Origin: Rotaria macrura
Lineage: Eukaryota > Rotifera > Eurotatoria > Philodinida > Philodinidae
NCBI GenBank assembly: GCA_900239685.1
Contig: OENT01000905.1
Location: 1 to 64,000, forward strand
Direction: 5' to 3'
Length of the DNA stretch: 64,000 nt
Positions 11,920 to 24,955 of the stretch are shown piece after piece. The notes beneath the pieces are model-generated. The model was not told the DNA's origin. It did not search any database and worked only from the letters and a program-made list of their open reading frames with translations. The translations under genes and the position numbers were made by a program. Every line of letters begins with the position of its first letter. The first letter of the stretch is position 1.

Positions 11920-13284
11920 TATTAAAAGTTATTCTGAAAGGAATTTGAAATGTCAGTGTCACTGTCTTCAAAGAAAAATCGCAATATGTAATGTATGAAT
12001 AAAAATGCACACGAATGAAACTGTTTCTTTCTGTCTCCTTGCATACATACATACACGTTCATAATGTAAACGCCTCTCTTTTGTTTCGTCGGTTGTCAAC
12101 GAGCGGTGACAACAGACAGTGGGCACCTTGACGCCCGAAATAACAATCAAGTAACGGAAAAACTTTCTTTCACTCATTCTTCTTCTTTTTTTTTTCATTT
12201 GCAGTACAGAAAAACGAGAGACAGAGAGAGAGAGAGAGACGGAGAGAAGAGAAAAACGATAGAGTTTGAATCAATCAACAGAACACACGCATGCATCAGA
12301 AGCACTTTATTGTTTCTTTTTTCTTCTTTGCTCCTTTTGTTGCTGCATTGGTGACTATTTTTTTTTCAAGATTGTGCGTATCGATTGTTACCTACTGCCA
12401 CTTCGCTATGTTCGGTGGATGAAAAGAAAAAAAATCATGGTATTGTTGTTGTTGTTGTTGTTGTTATGGTTGTCGATTCTTCAACGTTTTTCTTCTTTCT
12501 TTTTTTTTCTTTTTTTTCTCTTGTCTATATGTGTGTTACAATGTTTGTATGGTGTTTGATTTAACTGAAATAAAGTGGAGTGGAATATGAGAATAAGTAA
12601 CTGAACATGTATGCATATTTTATTTTATTCTTTGACGTACTCCTCAATCAATGCCATGTACAATCTTTGTTATGTATAAAAATGAATTTCTTTTCAATTT
12701 TATTTATAGAAGACATTTTCCATCGGAACTCATAAGAACGTTTTTGTTCAGAAATGTCAATAAATAATTGATGAGACATAGTTGGAAAAAAATTTATTAT
12801 CAAAACTATTCGTACTCATAAATATCAATAAAAGTGTCACGGAAAAACAAATAGTCAACCACAGCTCAAGACATTGAAAATAATCATGTCCTCATTAATC
12901 GATACGTTATCTTGATAATATGATTAACTATTACTCGTGAAAATAATGTTCCTTTCAAGATTAGACATCTTATTATATGTGTATTTGAATTGAAATAAAG
13001 CAGTCTTAAAAAAACAGTATTATTGACAAAACACACTCATATATTCAAAATCAGATATTTTCTTTCATTCCGTTGACGCACGTTTCGTTTTATTCACCTT
13101 CTACGATATAAGTTAGTAATTCTCAAATATTTGAATAAATAGCAATAGTTTTTCTTTTTTGAGCTGTAAGAAAACCATGCTGTAATTTTTATTAGATTGA
13201 GCAAAAATTAAAAATAAATGTGCAATAAGAAAAAAAATCATGATTTCACACTTGATCAAAAAGATTTAGAAAAATCTATTTAAT
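11920..13284. other. Upstream region of the ODF3-like gene and 3' side of ARMC4
   Basis: Holds the promoter and 5' UTR of the ODF3-like gene, with low-complexity tracts: (GA)n at about 12222-12239, (TTG)n at about 12443-12466, and pyrimidine runs near 12300-12520. The ORFs here are made of those tracts and are not credible genes. From about 12560 to 13284 it is AT-rich, with the ARMC4 3' UTR expected near 13284. Confidence 0.45.
12092..12113. promoter_or_regulatory. Dyad GTTGTC…GACAAC upstream of the ODF3-like gene
   Basis: Perfect inverted half-sites GTTGTC (12092-12097) and GACAAC (12108-12113) are separated by 10 bp, about 170 bp upstream of the ATG. Each half fits the RFX half-site pattern (RYYNYY and RRNRAC), but the spacing is far longer than the usual 1-3 bp, so binding is doubtful. 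Confidence 0.25.
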
Positions 13285-16120
13285 TTAGCCATGTCTGGAC
13301 TTTTCGTTTGCCAATGCTAATCGACGAATGTATGAAATACAAATTGCTGCGTTCTCTTGAAGTACATCATCTTGTGAGCCAACCATTTCCATTAATAACT
13401 AATTGAAATATAAAAAAGAGACGAATGATAAGTTTGATACTTAGAAATAAAAGATCGTACCCGAACAACGCCAGCTTCGTGCATTGTAATACAATTCTTG
13501 GGATTTTTCGATAATTGATGTAATGCTTTAGCTGTTGATCGATGTACATTAATATCGGATGATTTTAGATATTTAACAAGTGGAGCCACAGCTTGATTAT
13601 CACCAAATGCTTGTCGATTGTTACCCCATTTACAGCATTCAGATATAGCTTCAGCTAAATAACGACGAAGAATATCTTCAACCTATCAAGAGAATACGAA
13701 ATGAATGACGTTCGAAAATAGAAACGAACAAAAACATATAAAACTGACTCGTGTCACTAAAGTTGAAAGAAGTTTAACAACGCCATGATCGGTTATAACG
13801 GCTAGATTTTCCTCATCTTTTGCTATTTCAGCTATAGCAGCACATACACTTGCTAAGACTTCAACATCTTTTGATTTCAACAGGGCTACAATCAATTCAA
13901 GACCACCAACAAAGCTTCGTACCATTTCACCTGAATCCTATAACACAAACATATTTTATTCTACATTGAAAACTATTAAAACGTTGAACATTCGCTTATC
14001 TTTTTGTTTAATCAACAAACCTTAATATTTCTAACGCATGGTGAGATAGCCCAGGCAGCTGCAGATTGTACGCGTGGATTTTGATTTTTCAACAGTGACC
14101 ACAACAATCGAACACCATCTAATCGATCAATCGTTCTAAAGACATGTAAATGAAAATGAATAAGAAAAACTGAACGAGAAAGTAAATAACTACTGTATGC
14201 TATCTTGTTCTTCTGCACATTGTCGTAAGGCAAGACAAGTGTTAACTAATAGAGCTTGATTGGTTCCAGTTAGTAAATTGACTAAAGGTGAAATTCCACC
14301 GCATTTACGAATTGTTGTTCGATTTTCTGGTTCTTTAGCACCTTCAGCTAGTGCACCAACAACATTAACAAGTACTTCTTCCGGTTGATTATTTAGTAAT
14401 TGTACAAGTGCTTCAGTTGTTCGAAATGATTGAAATTGTGTAATACACTAACACATAGTAAGATTGAAATAGGGAATAATTGAAACAAGAAGAAAAAAAC
14501 ATTACAGCTGGAGATATTGAACATTTCCAAATAGCTCCTGTAGCTGCGGCTAATAAAGGTTTATTTTCCGATTTTTGTAATAAATCATACAAAGGACGAA
14601 GACCAGAACATTTTTGTACAAGAGTTCGAATCTCTTTATCTTCGGCACACTTAAGAAAGAAACAACACAATTTCTAGTTCATCCCAACCATATATGTCCA
14701 AATTCATATCTAACCTTAAATATCGCACTAGCACAATGTTTCTTCAACTCATCATTAGTACTCGATAAATTCTTCACAAGATCAGGAATCATACCACGAA
14801 TAGCCGCTCGATAAATTGACTGCATAGAAAAAAAAATTTCATGCAGAGTTTCAGAGCGAGAAAAGAAAAAGAATGGCATCAATCAATTAAAATCATACAT
14901 CTGCAGCGCATTCTTCTATAATACCACCAACAGGAATAAGCATACTTTCATTTGAACTCTTAAGTAATTTAGCCAAAAGTGGAATAACTCCAGCTCGTTG
15001 CATAGCATGCTTATTATGGTTCGATCGACTTAGACTCCAAAGAGCCAATGCGCCTGCACGAGCAACTTCTATGTTTTTCGCATATTCACTAGTCGAGCCA
15101 TGGCTAGTTGTTCCATGAGCAGTAGTACAAGCACCCTCTAAAAGTGCAACCTAAAAAGAAAAACGTTCAGTGGTATTCATATTTTATTCTATTTTAACAA
15201 TACGTACTAAGCGTTGTATGCCACCGTTTTGTCGGACAACTTTTCTTGCTCGTTTAAATTTTGCAACATGAGCTAAAATTATACGATGAAAATCATAAAT
15301 TAAATATTTAAACTATTACCAATAGTTTCAGCAGCAAGACATTTCAAGTCTTTATCAGGTTCGTCAAGTAATTTTACCATTGTTTGTAAACCACCAAGAT
15401 CAGCTATATTTCGACGTATATTTGGATTCTGTGAAATTTCTTTCAAAATATGTAATGAACCAATCTAAATGTTCACATAGATAGAAACAGATAGGAAAAT
15501 AGTTCATAGGATCAATGTAAAATAGATACTTTGCAATCAAAGTCATCTGTTTCAAGTAAATTAACAAGTACATCAAGACCACCAACATCTCGAATAGCTA
15601 CTTGACATGTTTCAACCGACAAATTAAAATCACGAATCGATGATAGAGAAATAACAGTGGCTGTCGGATTTCCACCTTTGAGATATTTAACTAAACGTTG
15701 AATTTGCCAATATTCGGTTGGTAGATCACTTTGATCTTGTCGTGCTCTTTCGAATATCTGTTCTTCTTCTTCGTCTTCCTCGTCGCTGGATGCATCCGAT
15801 TCATAATTTCCATGTACCGTGCGATGACTACGATCGTTTGGTCCACGGTCAGAACCAACAATTTTCGATAATGTCGTATTTTCTTTACGTAAACCACTAC
15901 GTCTAAACGAGAAAATCAAAGATAATTTCTTTGATAATAAAGAAAGAGAAAAAGTTTTCCTGAACATACTCAGTTGCTAATGTTTCCCAATCACGAGAGG
16001 ATAACATTAATTTCTGACGACTTCTCTCATTTTGGGAATAATCTAAATAAAGCGATATATTTATAAGAAACCATAATACAACAATATTGATCAAATATTA
16101 CCTGTTACCGTCGCTGGCAT
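13285..16120 (-). CDS. ODAD2: Armadillo-repeat outer dynein arm docking protein ARMC4/ODAD2
   Basis: Needed to dock outer dynein arms on ciliary doublet microtubules. About a dozen exons with short introns give roughly 690 aa. The chain begins MPATVT (ATG at 16120), then [20 protein letters not shown], an acidic linker ([13 protein letters not shown]), and [20 protein letters not shown]. The rest is a run of armadillo repeats: [70 protein letters not shown] and others. It ends [13 protein letters not shown], closely matching the family C-terminus. Human ARMC4 has 1,044 aa; the roughly 350-residue N-terminal part is not seen here, so either the gene is shorter or 5' exons were missed. It is head to head with CCDC57 across 353 bp carrying two X-box-like sites, which fits control by RFX factors (inference). 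Confidence 0.93.
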
Positions 16121-16210
16121 GGTTTCTTTTCTCTTTTCTATTCAATTTGCAAGGTACTTGTTAGGAAATGGAAATTAAATTGATACCATCACTGTATTTT
16201 TGCACGTTCT

Positions 16211-16223
16211 ATCACTTAGCAAC
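16211..16223 (+). promoter_or_regulatory. X-box-like RFX site 1
   Basis: ATCACT-T-AGCAAC fits RYYNYY, a 1-bp spacer, then RRNRAC. It lies 91 bp upstream of the ARMC4 ATG. It shares the centre CTTAG with site 2. The pattern is loose and AT-rich DNA yields chance matches, so site 1 alone would be weak. Confidence 0.45.
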
Positions 16224-16364
16224 TTACTTAATCTTTTGAAAATCCATGAAAAAATAAAATGACTCGAGTGTTCAAAAGTAAAATATCTTCGATCATATTT
16301 TTATGAATGCAAAACATCTTCATCATATATTCGTAGCAGTAATGCACTTAGATCTGCCTCTATG

Positions 16365-16377
16365 GTTGCTTAGTAAC
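16365..16377 (+). promoter_or_regulatory. X-box-like RFX site 2
   Basis: GTTGCT-T-AGTAAC is nearly palindromic and fits the RFX X-box with a 1-bp spacer. It lies 97 bp upstream of the CCDC57 ATG, a typical X-box distance for ciliary genes. Confidence 0.6.
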
Positions 16378-16473
16378 AATGATTTCAAATGGCTGTATGA
16401 ATGAAAAGAGAAAAGTTGACGAATACGAACTTGGATTAAAGATAATCAGCTAGATGTTTTTACATTGATCAAT

Positions 16474-19400
16474 ATGGATGATCAAGCATTAAAACAACTT
16501 GCTTTACAAAAAGAAAAAGAATGGCTAGCTGTCATGCAAGAACGGTAGATTAGTTTTCTATTTTGGAAAACTACGGAAAAACTATGATCTCTGATTTTGT
16601 TTTAGACTTGTTGCATTAGAAGCCACCGTTGAAAATAGAGATCAACAATTAGGTGAATTGAATCAGAAATATAATCGTCTATCAGAAGATTTTAAATACA
16701 ATTTAAAATTAATTGATGATCGAGATAAAGAACTTGCAACCTTTGATAATCGTTTCAAAGGTGATTCCATCGTTTGTTTTTTTGCATATTTGTTTTCTTA
16801 TTTTTCGAATTCTATTTTAAACTTATTCGATATATAGAAATGAAAAAAATTTTAAATGAAAAAAACAGTGAAATATCAGAATTAAAGATTGTCAACGATC
16901 AACTATATACACTGAAAAAGCAAATCGAATTGCAAATCGATGAAGAAAAAAAACACTTTTTACATCGTCTATCGATAAAAGAAAAGGATTTATCGAATTA
17001 TAAACAACAATGTGATCAAATACTTCAATCTGAACGTGAACAATTAGAACAAGAACGTCGTGCCATTAATCGGCGTCTTACAGAACTCGAAAATGAATTA
17101 GAACGACAACGACGAGAACTAACAAATGAATTTGAAACGCAGACAAAAAAACTTGAATACGATTGGAAACGTCGTCATGATGATGTTATCAATTTGCAAC
17201 TTGCAAGTGAACTTAAAGTAATAACATAGTTCAGCATGTCTTTTGATTGATCGTGAAATTTTCTTTTTCTGTTTTCGTTCAGAGTAAATTGTTAAGTGAA
17301 GAAATCGAACAACATATTCAAAGCATTCGTACGACAGAATTGACCAATACGGAATTGACCGAACGGAATAAAACTTTGGAAAAGTCAATTAAAGAACTCG
17401 AATGGCAATTACATGAACAGGAAGCTGTGAAAAATGCACGGTAAATCTTCGATTCATGTTTTCCATTTATAGTACTAAAGTTATCTATTTTACTCTATTA
17501 AGCATTAAAGAACTTGAATTAAAATGTAGCAATGTTGACGGAAGAATTCAAGAACGAGAAGATGATTATAGTCGAAAGTAAGTAACATAACGATAATCTA
17601 TCCTATGTATAATTAATATTAGGATTCAAAATTTTGTTAAACGTTTTCATTGGTGTCTATTTATAGCTCGAAGGCTATGGTGTCATTTTTGTTTTGCTAA
17701 GATCCGATAAGATATTGATAATGTTTACCTACAATATACATGCAGGTACACAGTCGCAACTCTTTAACAAATTGAATTTCGTCTATCGAGCCGAGATTAG
17801 TCATCGTCATGTGTTCTCCTATAGAGTTTAAACTTATACTCTACAAATCATCACAACATCATGTCTGACGATTAGTAATCAGAGTTTTTCAAAAAGAAAA
17901 AGGAACAGTAAAATAACTTGAATGTCGATGATATTCAATCTATTACTAAAAACGAATAGTCGAATTGTTATCAACAGGCGAAATAAACCCTTGAATCCCA
18001 TTGGATAAATATTTAAATAGGCTCGTGTTTCATTTTCATGTAGAACATTTATCGAAAGTCATCTTACGGAAGTAGTTGTTTTTCTTTCTCGTTCTGTTAT
18101 TAAATATTAGTTCTTCGATCGTACGTTTATTGTTTGATCAATAACCATAGTTATGTATCGAAATAGAAAAATGTTTCTTTGAATTTCTTTTTTCTCGTCA
18201 TTAGATATAGTGAACTTGATCGATTGATACGTGAGAAAGATATTAAAATCGAACAATTAAAGCAAACTTATCAAGAAGTTGAAGATAAATTACAAAGTTC
18301 AAATGATCAATGTTTTCAATTACGACAACAACAAAATGAAAAACAACGTGAACATGAACATATCATTCGTGAAAAAGACACATCTCTATCGACGTATGTA
18401 CCATAGTATATTATCTAGATGTGTTTTTCAAAAGAAACCTTGAGTAATAATACTTTCACTCTTCGAGATCAATTGTAAAAAGGATACTGTAAAATATTCC
18501 AATCAGATTGCATCCTCTCGCCACAAATCTATATTTCGAAAGAAACACTTTCCGAATTCTAGTGATTTTAGAGATATGCTATTTTCGATTTCGTTTTGAT
18601 TTTCTCTAATAGATTACAAGATGAAATAAATCGAATAAAGAAGCAATGGAATCATCAATTGGCACAAATCAGTAAAGAACATGCCAATGAAAATATTGAA
18701 TATCGTGCTTTACAAGACGAATGTGATACATTAAAGGGTGAATTGAAGATTAAAGATAATCATATTAATCGGTATAGAATATTTTTCGGTAATTCTTTCG
18801 AACGAAACATTTTATTGAATTTAGCTACAAGAAAGAACTTGAAGATGCGTTAGATCGTGAACGTGCATTAGAAGAAGCCAAAGCTCAATTAGATATTGAT
18901 TGGCAAAAAAAACTTGATCAAAATCAAAGACAAGAATATCACAAATCCGAGGATCTCATTGAAAAAATATCTAGTGCTCATGAACAGGTTCTTGATTTTG
19001 TTATTTCCAGCAACACGTACAAGACATAACAAGCGCTTTTTTTTTTGGTTTTCTTCATAGGCTATTGCACAAGTTAAAAAATTAGAAAATGACATTCGCT
19101 TTAAAGATGATCTACTCAAAGCGTATACAAATCAATATAAATCAGTAAAGGCCTTTTTTTTTATCGCTTATTTCCATTTGAAATCGTTCACAAAAATGAA
19201 TCAAATTCTTTGAAATAGAATGGCGGCGATACAGATGTTTTAGTTGTTTTACAACGTGAAAATGAAAATCTTCGCTCAGTTATTGCACAAATGCGACAGC
19301 AAATGGAAGCCCTTGTAAATGATTTACCTGGCCAAGCCACATCGGGACAATCAAGTTTACTTGTTGAATTACAAAATGAAAATCAAACACTACGTCAACA

Positions 19401-22400
19401 AAATCGTGATTTAATTTCTCGACTTGATTCACGACATTCAGGTGTTGATGTTGATCATACAGCGGTTAATAATGAACTGAAGAAAAATCCACAATTGAAT
19501 AGTTATGTACAATCGTTGAATAGTACCATAGGTATTTAAAAAGGAAACTTGAATTCTACTTTTTGGATAATTTAAACTTGGAGTAATCAAAATAAATTTA
19601 TTTACTTCAGCAACTCTACGTACTGAAAAAATGCAACTTGTATCACAAGTTCGAAAGTTGGAAGGTCGTTTAATTCAAATCGAGAAAAATCATGATAATT
19701 TTCAACGAGAAGTAATTTTAGTTTTGTTTAAAATAAAACTTTTTATATTGAATTGTTTGTTTTCTATGTTAGCTTCGACAACGACAATCGCGTATTGATC
19801 AATTAACATATCAATCGAATACGGATGAGCGTCGTCATCAAACTGAATTAGCAAGTATGAAACAAAAAATGAGTGATATCGAAATACTTCTATTGGAAAC
19901 AAGACGTGAAGCAGATGAATACCAAAAGTCAATTATTGAACGACATGCTGATGTTGCCGAACTCGAAAGAAAGGTATTTTAAATAAAGTAGTGATAAAAT
20001 ATTCTTATCGAACATTGAACTTATCGTAACATATTCTATCCATGTTTTCAGAAACCAATCTAGAGAATTTTCATCAATTGAAAGAATTGAAAAAAACGAT
20101 TTAAGATTTTAATCATGTCTTTTGAAATTATCTTGTATAAAATGTTCACACTCTCAGAGTGATATTCTATTGATACGAAAATATTTCTATTCTTCCTTTT
20201 CAAAAAAATAATTTTTGTCCTTCTTGCCCTATTCTCTCACAATCATGTGCGAATATTGACTTTTGAACACAAATTTATGTATAGATCTAAAGAAGTGCAG
20301 TAACCATTGCATTAACAGATAACTGGCAACGGTAGATTCACTAGTTATCCCGGCTACGAGTAACGGCAACTTCAGATCTCTGTGTAAATCAGAGATGAAA
20401 TCACTTTGTGTTTTTCTTTTGGAACCAGATCGAATCGAGTAAAGCTTGAAATCAATGATCAAGTGCTACCTGTAACTATACAAGAGAAGGTTGCAAATTT
20501 GAATGCGACATGAAAAGCAAAGCTTTTTCCAATGTCAACGACAGTTCTTATTGTTTACTTGATCAATATTTACTCAACATCGTCTGGTTATTATTTCAAA
20601 TCTATAAAAACAGATGAAGTGAAAAAATTGACTAAGTGTATTTGTTTTTACAACTAGGACAGTTTCTAAAGCATGATGAATGACCTACTGTGGCCAGTTC
20701 GATCTCTAAATTTGTTTTCTTTGCAAAGCATTTGTAAACAAATCTAAATAATCCGGTATGCATAAAAGAAAAAAATGTTAAGAAGTGTCGAAAAATAAAA
20801 GTACATCCTGTTTTCAGTGTAGAACACAGACTTACTACTATTATAGTTCTCGTTGCAACAAAAAGAAGGAAAAGAACAGGCACCGGCAACGGTTTACTAT
20901 TATTATATTTAGAAAAAAATGAATTAAAGCTTGAATACGATTTGTAAACAAAATACCTTGAATTAGTTAGGATCATTGTTTGGATGGATATGCATTCGTA
21001 CAGTGATCATGCATTTTCTTTTTATACTCTTCAATAGAAAATCCATTTGATATGAGATCAGTTCACATAATTACTAGTTGCAATTGTACTGAGAACGCAT
21101 CTATTTTCATTCGGAACTTTGGTTTCTATTTGAAATAGATAAAAATTTCTTAGAATCCGTGAACATGAATCACAGAAAACATTAGACAATAGTTATTGAT
21201 TTCGACTGACACGTGTACTCTTAATTATGTTACGATCACCAATATCAATCTGTTCTTATTCTTAAACAAATGAATAAAACAGACTCCATCTTTCATGTTC
21301 ATATAGTTTTCGGTAAGGTTTAAATTTCGTATCGAAAGAAATCTCATCAATAAATTTGTTAGTACACGATTGTATGTTGAAAGTCTGTATGAGTAACCTG
21401 AGGTCAAAATATTGACGTGTTCACTTCAGCAAAAGATATTCCACAAAAGAACAGCATCATTAGTCTTTCTATCAATATTGAATTGTCGACTTCGATTCCA
21501 AAAATGCTTCATTTGTTTGCAAATTTGTCTATCTTTAACCTTGCATATTAGGGAATGGTGGGTTACTTCAATTTCTAGAAAGAAAGTACTACTGCATTTG
21601 TAACGATTACGACATGAATAGTTGAGTGGTTTTCATTGAATCGAATCATCGTGGATAATTATTCATTATCAGTATAAAGAATAGACATGATCAATTGGCT
21701 ATTCAAATTTGAACCTATGCTAATGCTTATCAATTATGTAACTAACATATAAATCTTTTTTCTTTTACGAGAGATCGAATGTTCACTCGAAGTAGTACTA
21801 CAATATATGCCACTTCTACATAAATTAGGTTTTGTCTTTCTTTTGAATCTGTCATGTTAAACTGTTTACTAGTAGCGAATGATTTCTACTATTTGTTTTT
21901 GTAAATCTTATAGAAATACAATTTTTGATCTCTGATTTTATTAGTTATATCTTCTGTGACATTGTACTTAAACATTGCTCTATCTGAGAACTTTATCTTT
22001 TGAATCCATACATATTTTATGATTGGATATTGAGTCATGACTTACTTCTATGAAAATGATTCCCAAATAACATACACTAATTATTGATCGAAGCCATTGT
22101 TTGAATTGAAAAACAAAAGAGAAAGAAAACCAACTCTATCAAATACTTTCAATTTAAAATATTCTCTGAAGCTAGTAGCCTGGTCTTTGCTTGAGTTTCG
22201 TCAAGTATACTTATGAATATTGTATTAGTGTTCATGGTAGCTTATATTGTTTCATGAATATAGTTAAGTGAAGCAAAATTAGAGTTGGCTGGTCGCACTC
22301 CACTTTTTAACTATGGTGGTCAAGAAATCCTTATTCAACAATTGCAAGATGAAATTGAACGTCTGACAAAAAAATATTCCGGTTCGTATGGTATCCTTGA

Positions 22401-23366
22401 TTTTTCGTCTAAAATGAATTACTTATCATATTAAAATAGAAGTACGACCGAAGATAACTGACAATAATGGTGATTCAAATAAAGATGGTATTAATGTTGA
22501 CGAAGTTCTCTTAAAACAAGAAAATGGTCAATTAAAACGACGATTAGAACAAGCAAATAATCGAATTCAAACATTAATTCGTGATAAAGAACGTCTATTA
22601 GAAATTAGTAATAATTTACGATCACAGATAAATCGATATGAAGGTAATTTTTAGTACAATAACAAATATGTTTCTCTTATCGAGCAAAAAACCATAACAA
22701 TAGACGAGCCCGTAACGATTAAACGTCCACAAGTAACTGATATCATACCAACAAATATTCGTCCAAATATTCCGATTTCACCGAAAAAAGATTGTGTCAA
22801 CCTCGAAAGTAAACTTCAACGACTTGAACAACTTCAATATGCTTTAACAAAACAAGTAATGTGTCATGTTTTGATCAATAAATAACTGAATTTATTCAGG
22901 AGTTAGAAAATCAAAAGCGAGCCCATCAGTTAGCAAGTGACTTGCAACAGCAACAACAAAGGCCAACAAGTGCACCTGAAAAAGCAGAAAGTAAACAGAT
23001 GAACTGTAAACATCATCGTATTAATTGATGTATTTAGATCCATTAATGAATAGTAGCAATACAATAACTACAATAGCTTCTGAAAACATTCGAGATTTAT
23101 GGACAGTACTGGATAACACACCTGGTAAAGGTCCATCGATAGCAAGTAAAATAACCTGTTTTTTTTGTTGGAGTTATTTTTTTACATTGCATTATTGTCC
23201 ACTTACAGAATCATCAACAATGAATGTCAATGCTCAAAGAAAAGCTCTGACAGCTCGTACACCAAGATCTTCTAATCAACAGCAAGCATCAACAATGCGA
23301 GGCGGAGGACGAGGAGGAGGAGGTTCACGCCAAAAAGTTCGTAATTGGAACAGCCGTGATGACTAG
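16474..23366 (+). CDS. CCDC57: Coiled-coil centriolar/satellite protein CCDC57
   Basis: Long coiled-coil protein; in vertebrates CCDC57 acts at centrioles and centriolar satellites and on microtubules. It starts at 16474 (MDDQALKQLALQKEKEWLAV, like the family LLLRKEEEWRAL N-terminus) and ends at 23366. About 18 exons give roughly 950-1,000 aa (human about 915). Family landmarks: EDFKYNLKLIDDRDKEL, SELKIVNDQL, ELDRLIREKD, LDIDWQKKLDQNQ, ENENLRSVIAQMRQQMEAL and the late block GGQEILIQQLQDEIERL. Near the C-terminus are IRDLWTVLDNTP, conserved in type, and a Gly/Arg stretch (MRGGGRGGGGSRQK). The first half is dense in exons, then a 2.3-kb intron (19973-22262) separates ELERK from LSEAKLELAGR. It shares a divergent promoter with ARMC4 and is followed 500 bp on by CCDC92. 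Exon edges in the middle are approximate. Confidence 0.87.
19973..22262 (+). other. Long intron of CCDC57
   Basis: The exon ending ELERK stops at a GTATTT donor and the next exon starts after ATAG at 22262. The 2.3 kb between is AT-rich. Short ORFs on both strands here look random in composition. No repeat or RNA gene was recognised. Confidence 0.6.
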
Positions 23367-23870
23367 ACGTAGTCTTCGTTTTTCTCTTTATCAGTGACAA
23401 GTTCAATGTTTGTCAGATACGAGGTTTTGTTATTTCTCTCATCTTTTTAACAGAGAACAAAACAAATAGAACATTTTTCTCTCGTAATACGTTGAATGGA
23501 TGATGATGATGCAATCTATTGCTTTCTTCATTCTGTTGAACATGTTAATGCATATTCTTTTCTTCTTTTACTATGTATCATTAAGCATCAAAATGGTTCA
23601 TAGGTAATGCCTATTCTTTGTCCATATTTCAAATCTGTGTCGTTTGTTCTCATTTTTGTATTCTTTTTATAGTTTTTAATTTTTCAAACGTAACGATTAG
23701 TGTTGAACACAATAAAACAAAAAAAAATAAAAGAGACTAATCGTTTTTCTTTTATGAGTATGTCTGTCGATAGACACTGAAATTTATATAATAACTTAGG
23801 ATGCTTAACATATCTTTCTCTATGGATGTTATTCAAATTTTTGTTCACTTCTATTTTTAAGATTAGAATT

Positions 23871-24955
23871 ATGTCGGAAATTACATATCTTCCGACTGAT
23901 ACTAATGCTTTAGTTCAACGATTGCAAAGTGCTGAAAAGTCTATTTCATTTATTCAACATGAGCATGCATCAACATTGGCGAATCTGCATGAGGAAATCG
24001 CTAAATGGCAGCAACAATGTAGTGGTATGTATCAAATGAACAAGATGATTGACTGTACTAAATATTATCAAATTATTATTTAGATCTTGCTTTTCAATTA
24101 GCAATTGGTGGCGGTCCTTCAATCAATACCACAAATGATAGTAAGTGCCACGGAAAATTTCACATGAATACTATCTCCAATTAAAATCTTCAAGGTAAAC
24201 TTCGGGCAACAATCGAACAACTGGAAAATGAATTGCACTTTTGTAAACAAACAATCAATGATCTCAATAAACTTTTAGAAGAAAAAGAGAAATCTATCAA
24301 CGATTTTCAAAATCGTTTGATTGTAAATGAACGCAAGCACACACAAGAACTACGCCAGGAGTATGATAAACAACGTCAATTAAAAACTGAACTTGAAGAA
24401 CGTTCAATATTAATAGCACAACTCACAAATCAGTTGCATCATGAAAAACAATTGCAACACCAGTTACAAAGTCGTGCCCGACTCGGACAACTTATTTTAC
24501 CAAACAAACCGAAAAAATTCGAAAGTACAAGTGAAATACAAGAGAAAAGGCAACCATCATCGACTAAACGATTATTTACTCGTTCATCATCACTCTGTGA
24601 ACGTGCTAGTCCCACTCAAGATTCTACTACCCAAGCCTTATTTAGTAAACGACGTCCACCAACACCGCCACAACAACTACGACCATCAACGCCACCGCAA
24701 CAGTTACGATCATTAACACCACCACAACAATTACGACCACTTTCATCGAAAAGTATTGAATGTAATGATGAACAATCGTATACTAAACGACAACGTCAAT
24801 TACTCAATATACACACAGAAAATATTGATACAAATAAAGTACCAGCATTTCGACAAGCAGTAAAACTAGCAAAGGTTCTGCCACCGATTGTCAACCGAAA
24901 AATGCCACTTAAAGCATTGGCAACAACAACCATTGAACAAGGAGGTGAAGCTTAA
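23871..24955 (+). CDS. CCDC92: Coiled-coil protein CCDC92
   Basis: Centriole/ciliary-base protein family (human CCDC92 associates with the CEP164 network). Three exons (23871-24024, 24084-24140, 24195-24955) join in phase into 323 aa (human 331). The N-terminal CCDC92 domain is clear: RLQSAEKSISFIQHEHASTL then EEIAKWQQQCSDL, followed by SKLRATIEQLE, LEEKEKSINDF and the ELEERSILIAQLTNQLHHEK block typical of the family. The C-terminal half is Ser/Pro-rich and disordered, with three tandem copies of a TPPQQLR unit (24655-24738). The ATG at 23871 follows a T-rich leader. It is the fourth consecutive ciliary/centriolar gene. Confidence 0.9.
24655..24738 (+). repeat. Tandem TPPQQLR repeat inside CCDC92
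   Basis: Three near-identical 30-nt units encode (P/S/L)TPPQQLRP-type peptides in the disordered tail. The units differ by a few base changes, so they arose by local duplication that kept the frame. Confidence 0.8.

Larger units (their letters stand above)
16121..16473. promoter_or_regulatory. Bidirectional promoter between ARMC4 and CCDC57
   Basis: 353 bp separate the two start codons of divergently transcribed ciliary genes. The region holds two RFX X-box-like sites (16211-16223 and 16365-16377) and no ORF. Shared control is an inference from orientation, distance and motif. Confidence 0.65.

Noticed and set aside
20632..20976. 114-aa minus-strand ORF in the long CCDC57 intron
   Set aside because: Composition looks random (Phe, Ser, Tyr from A/T runs), with no splice or motif support.
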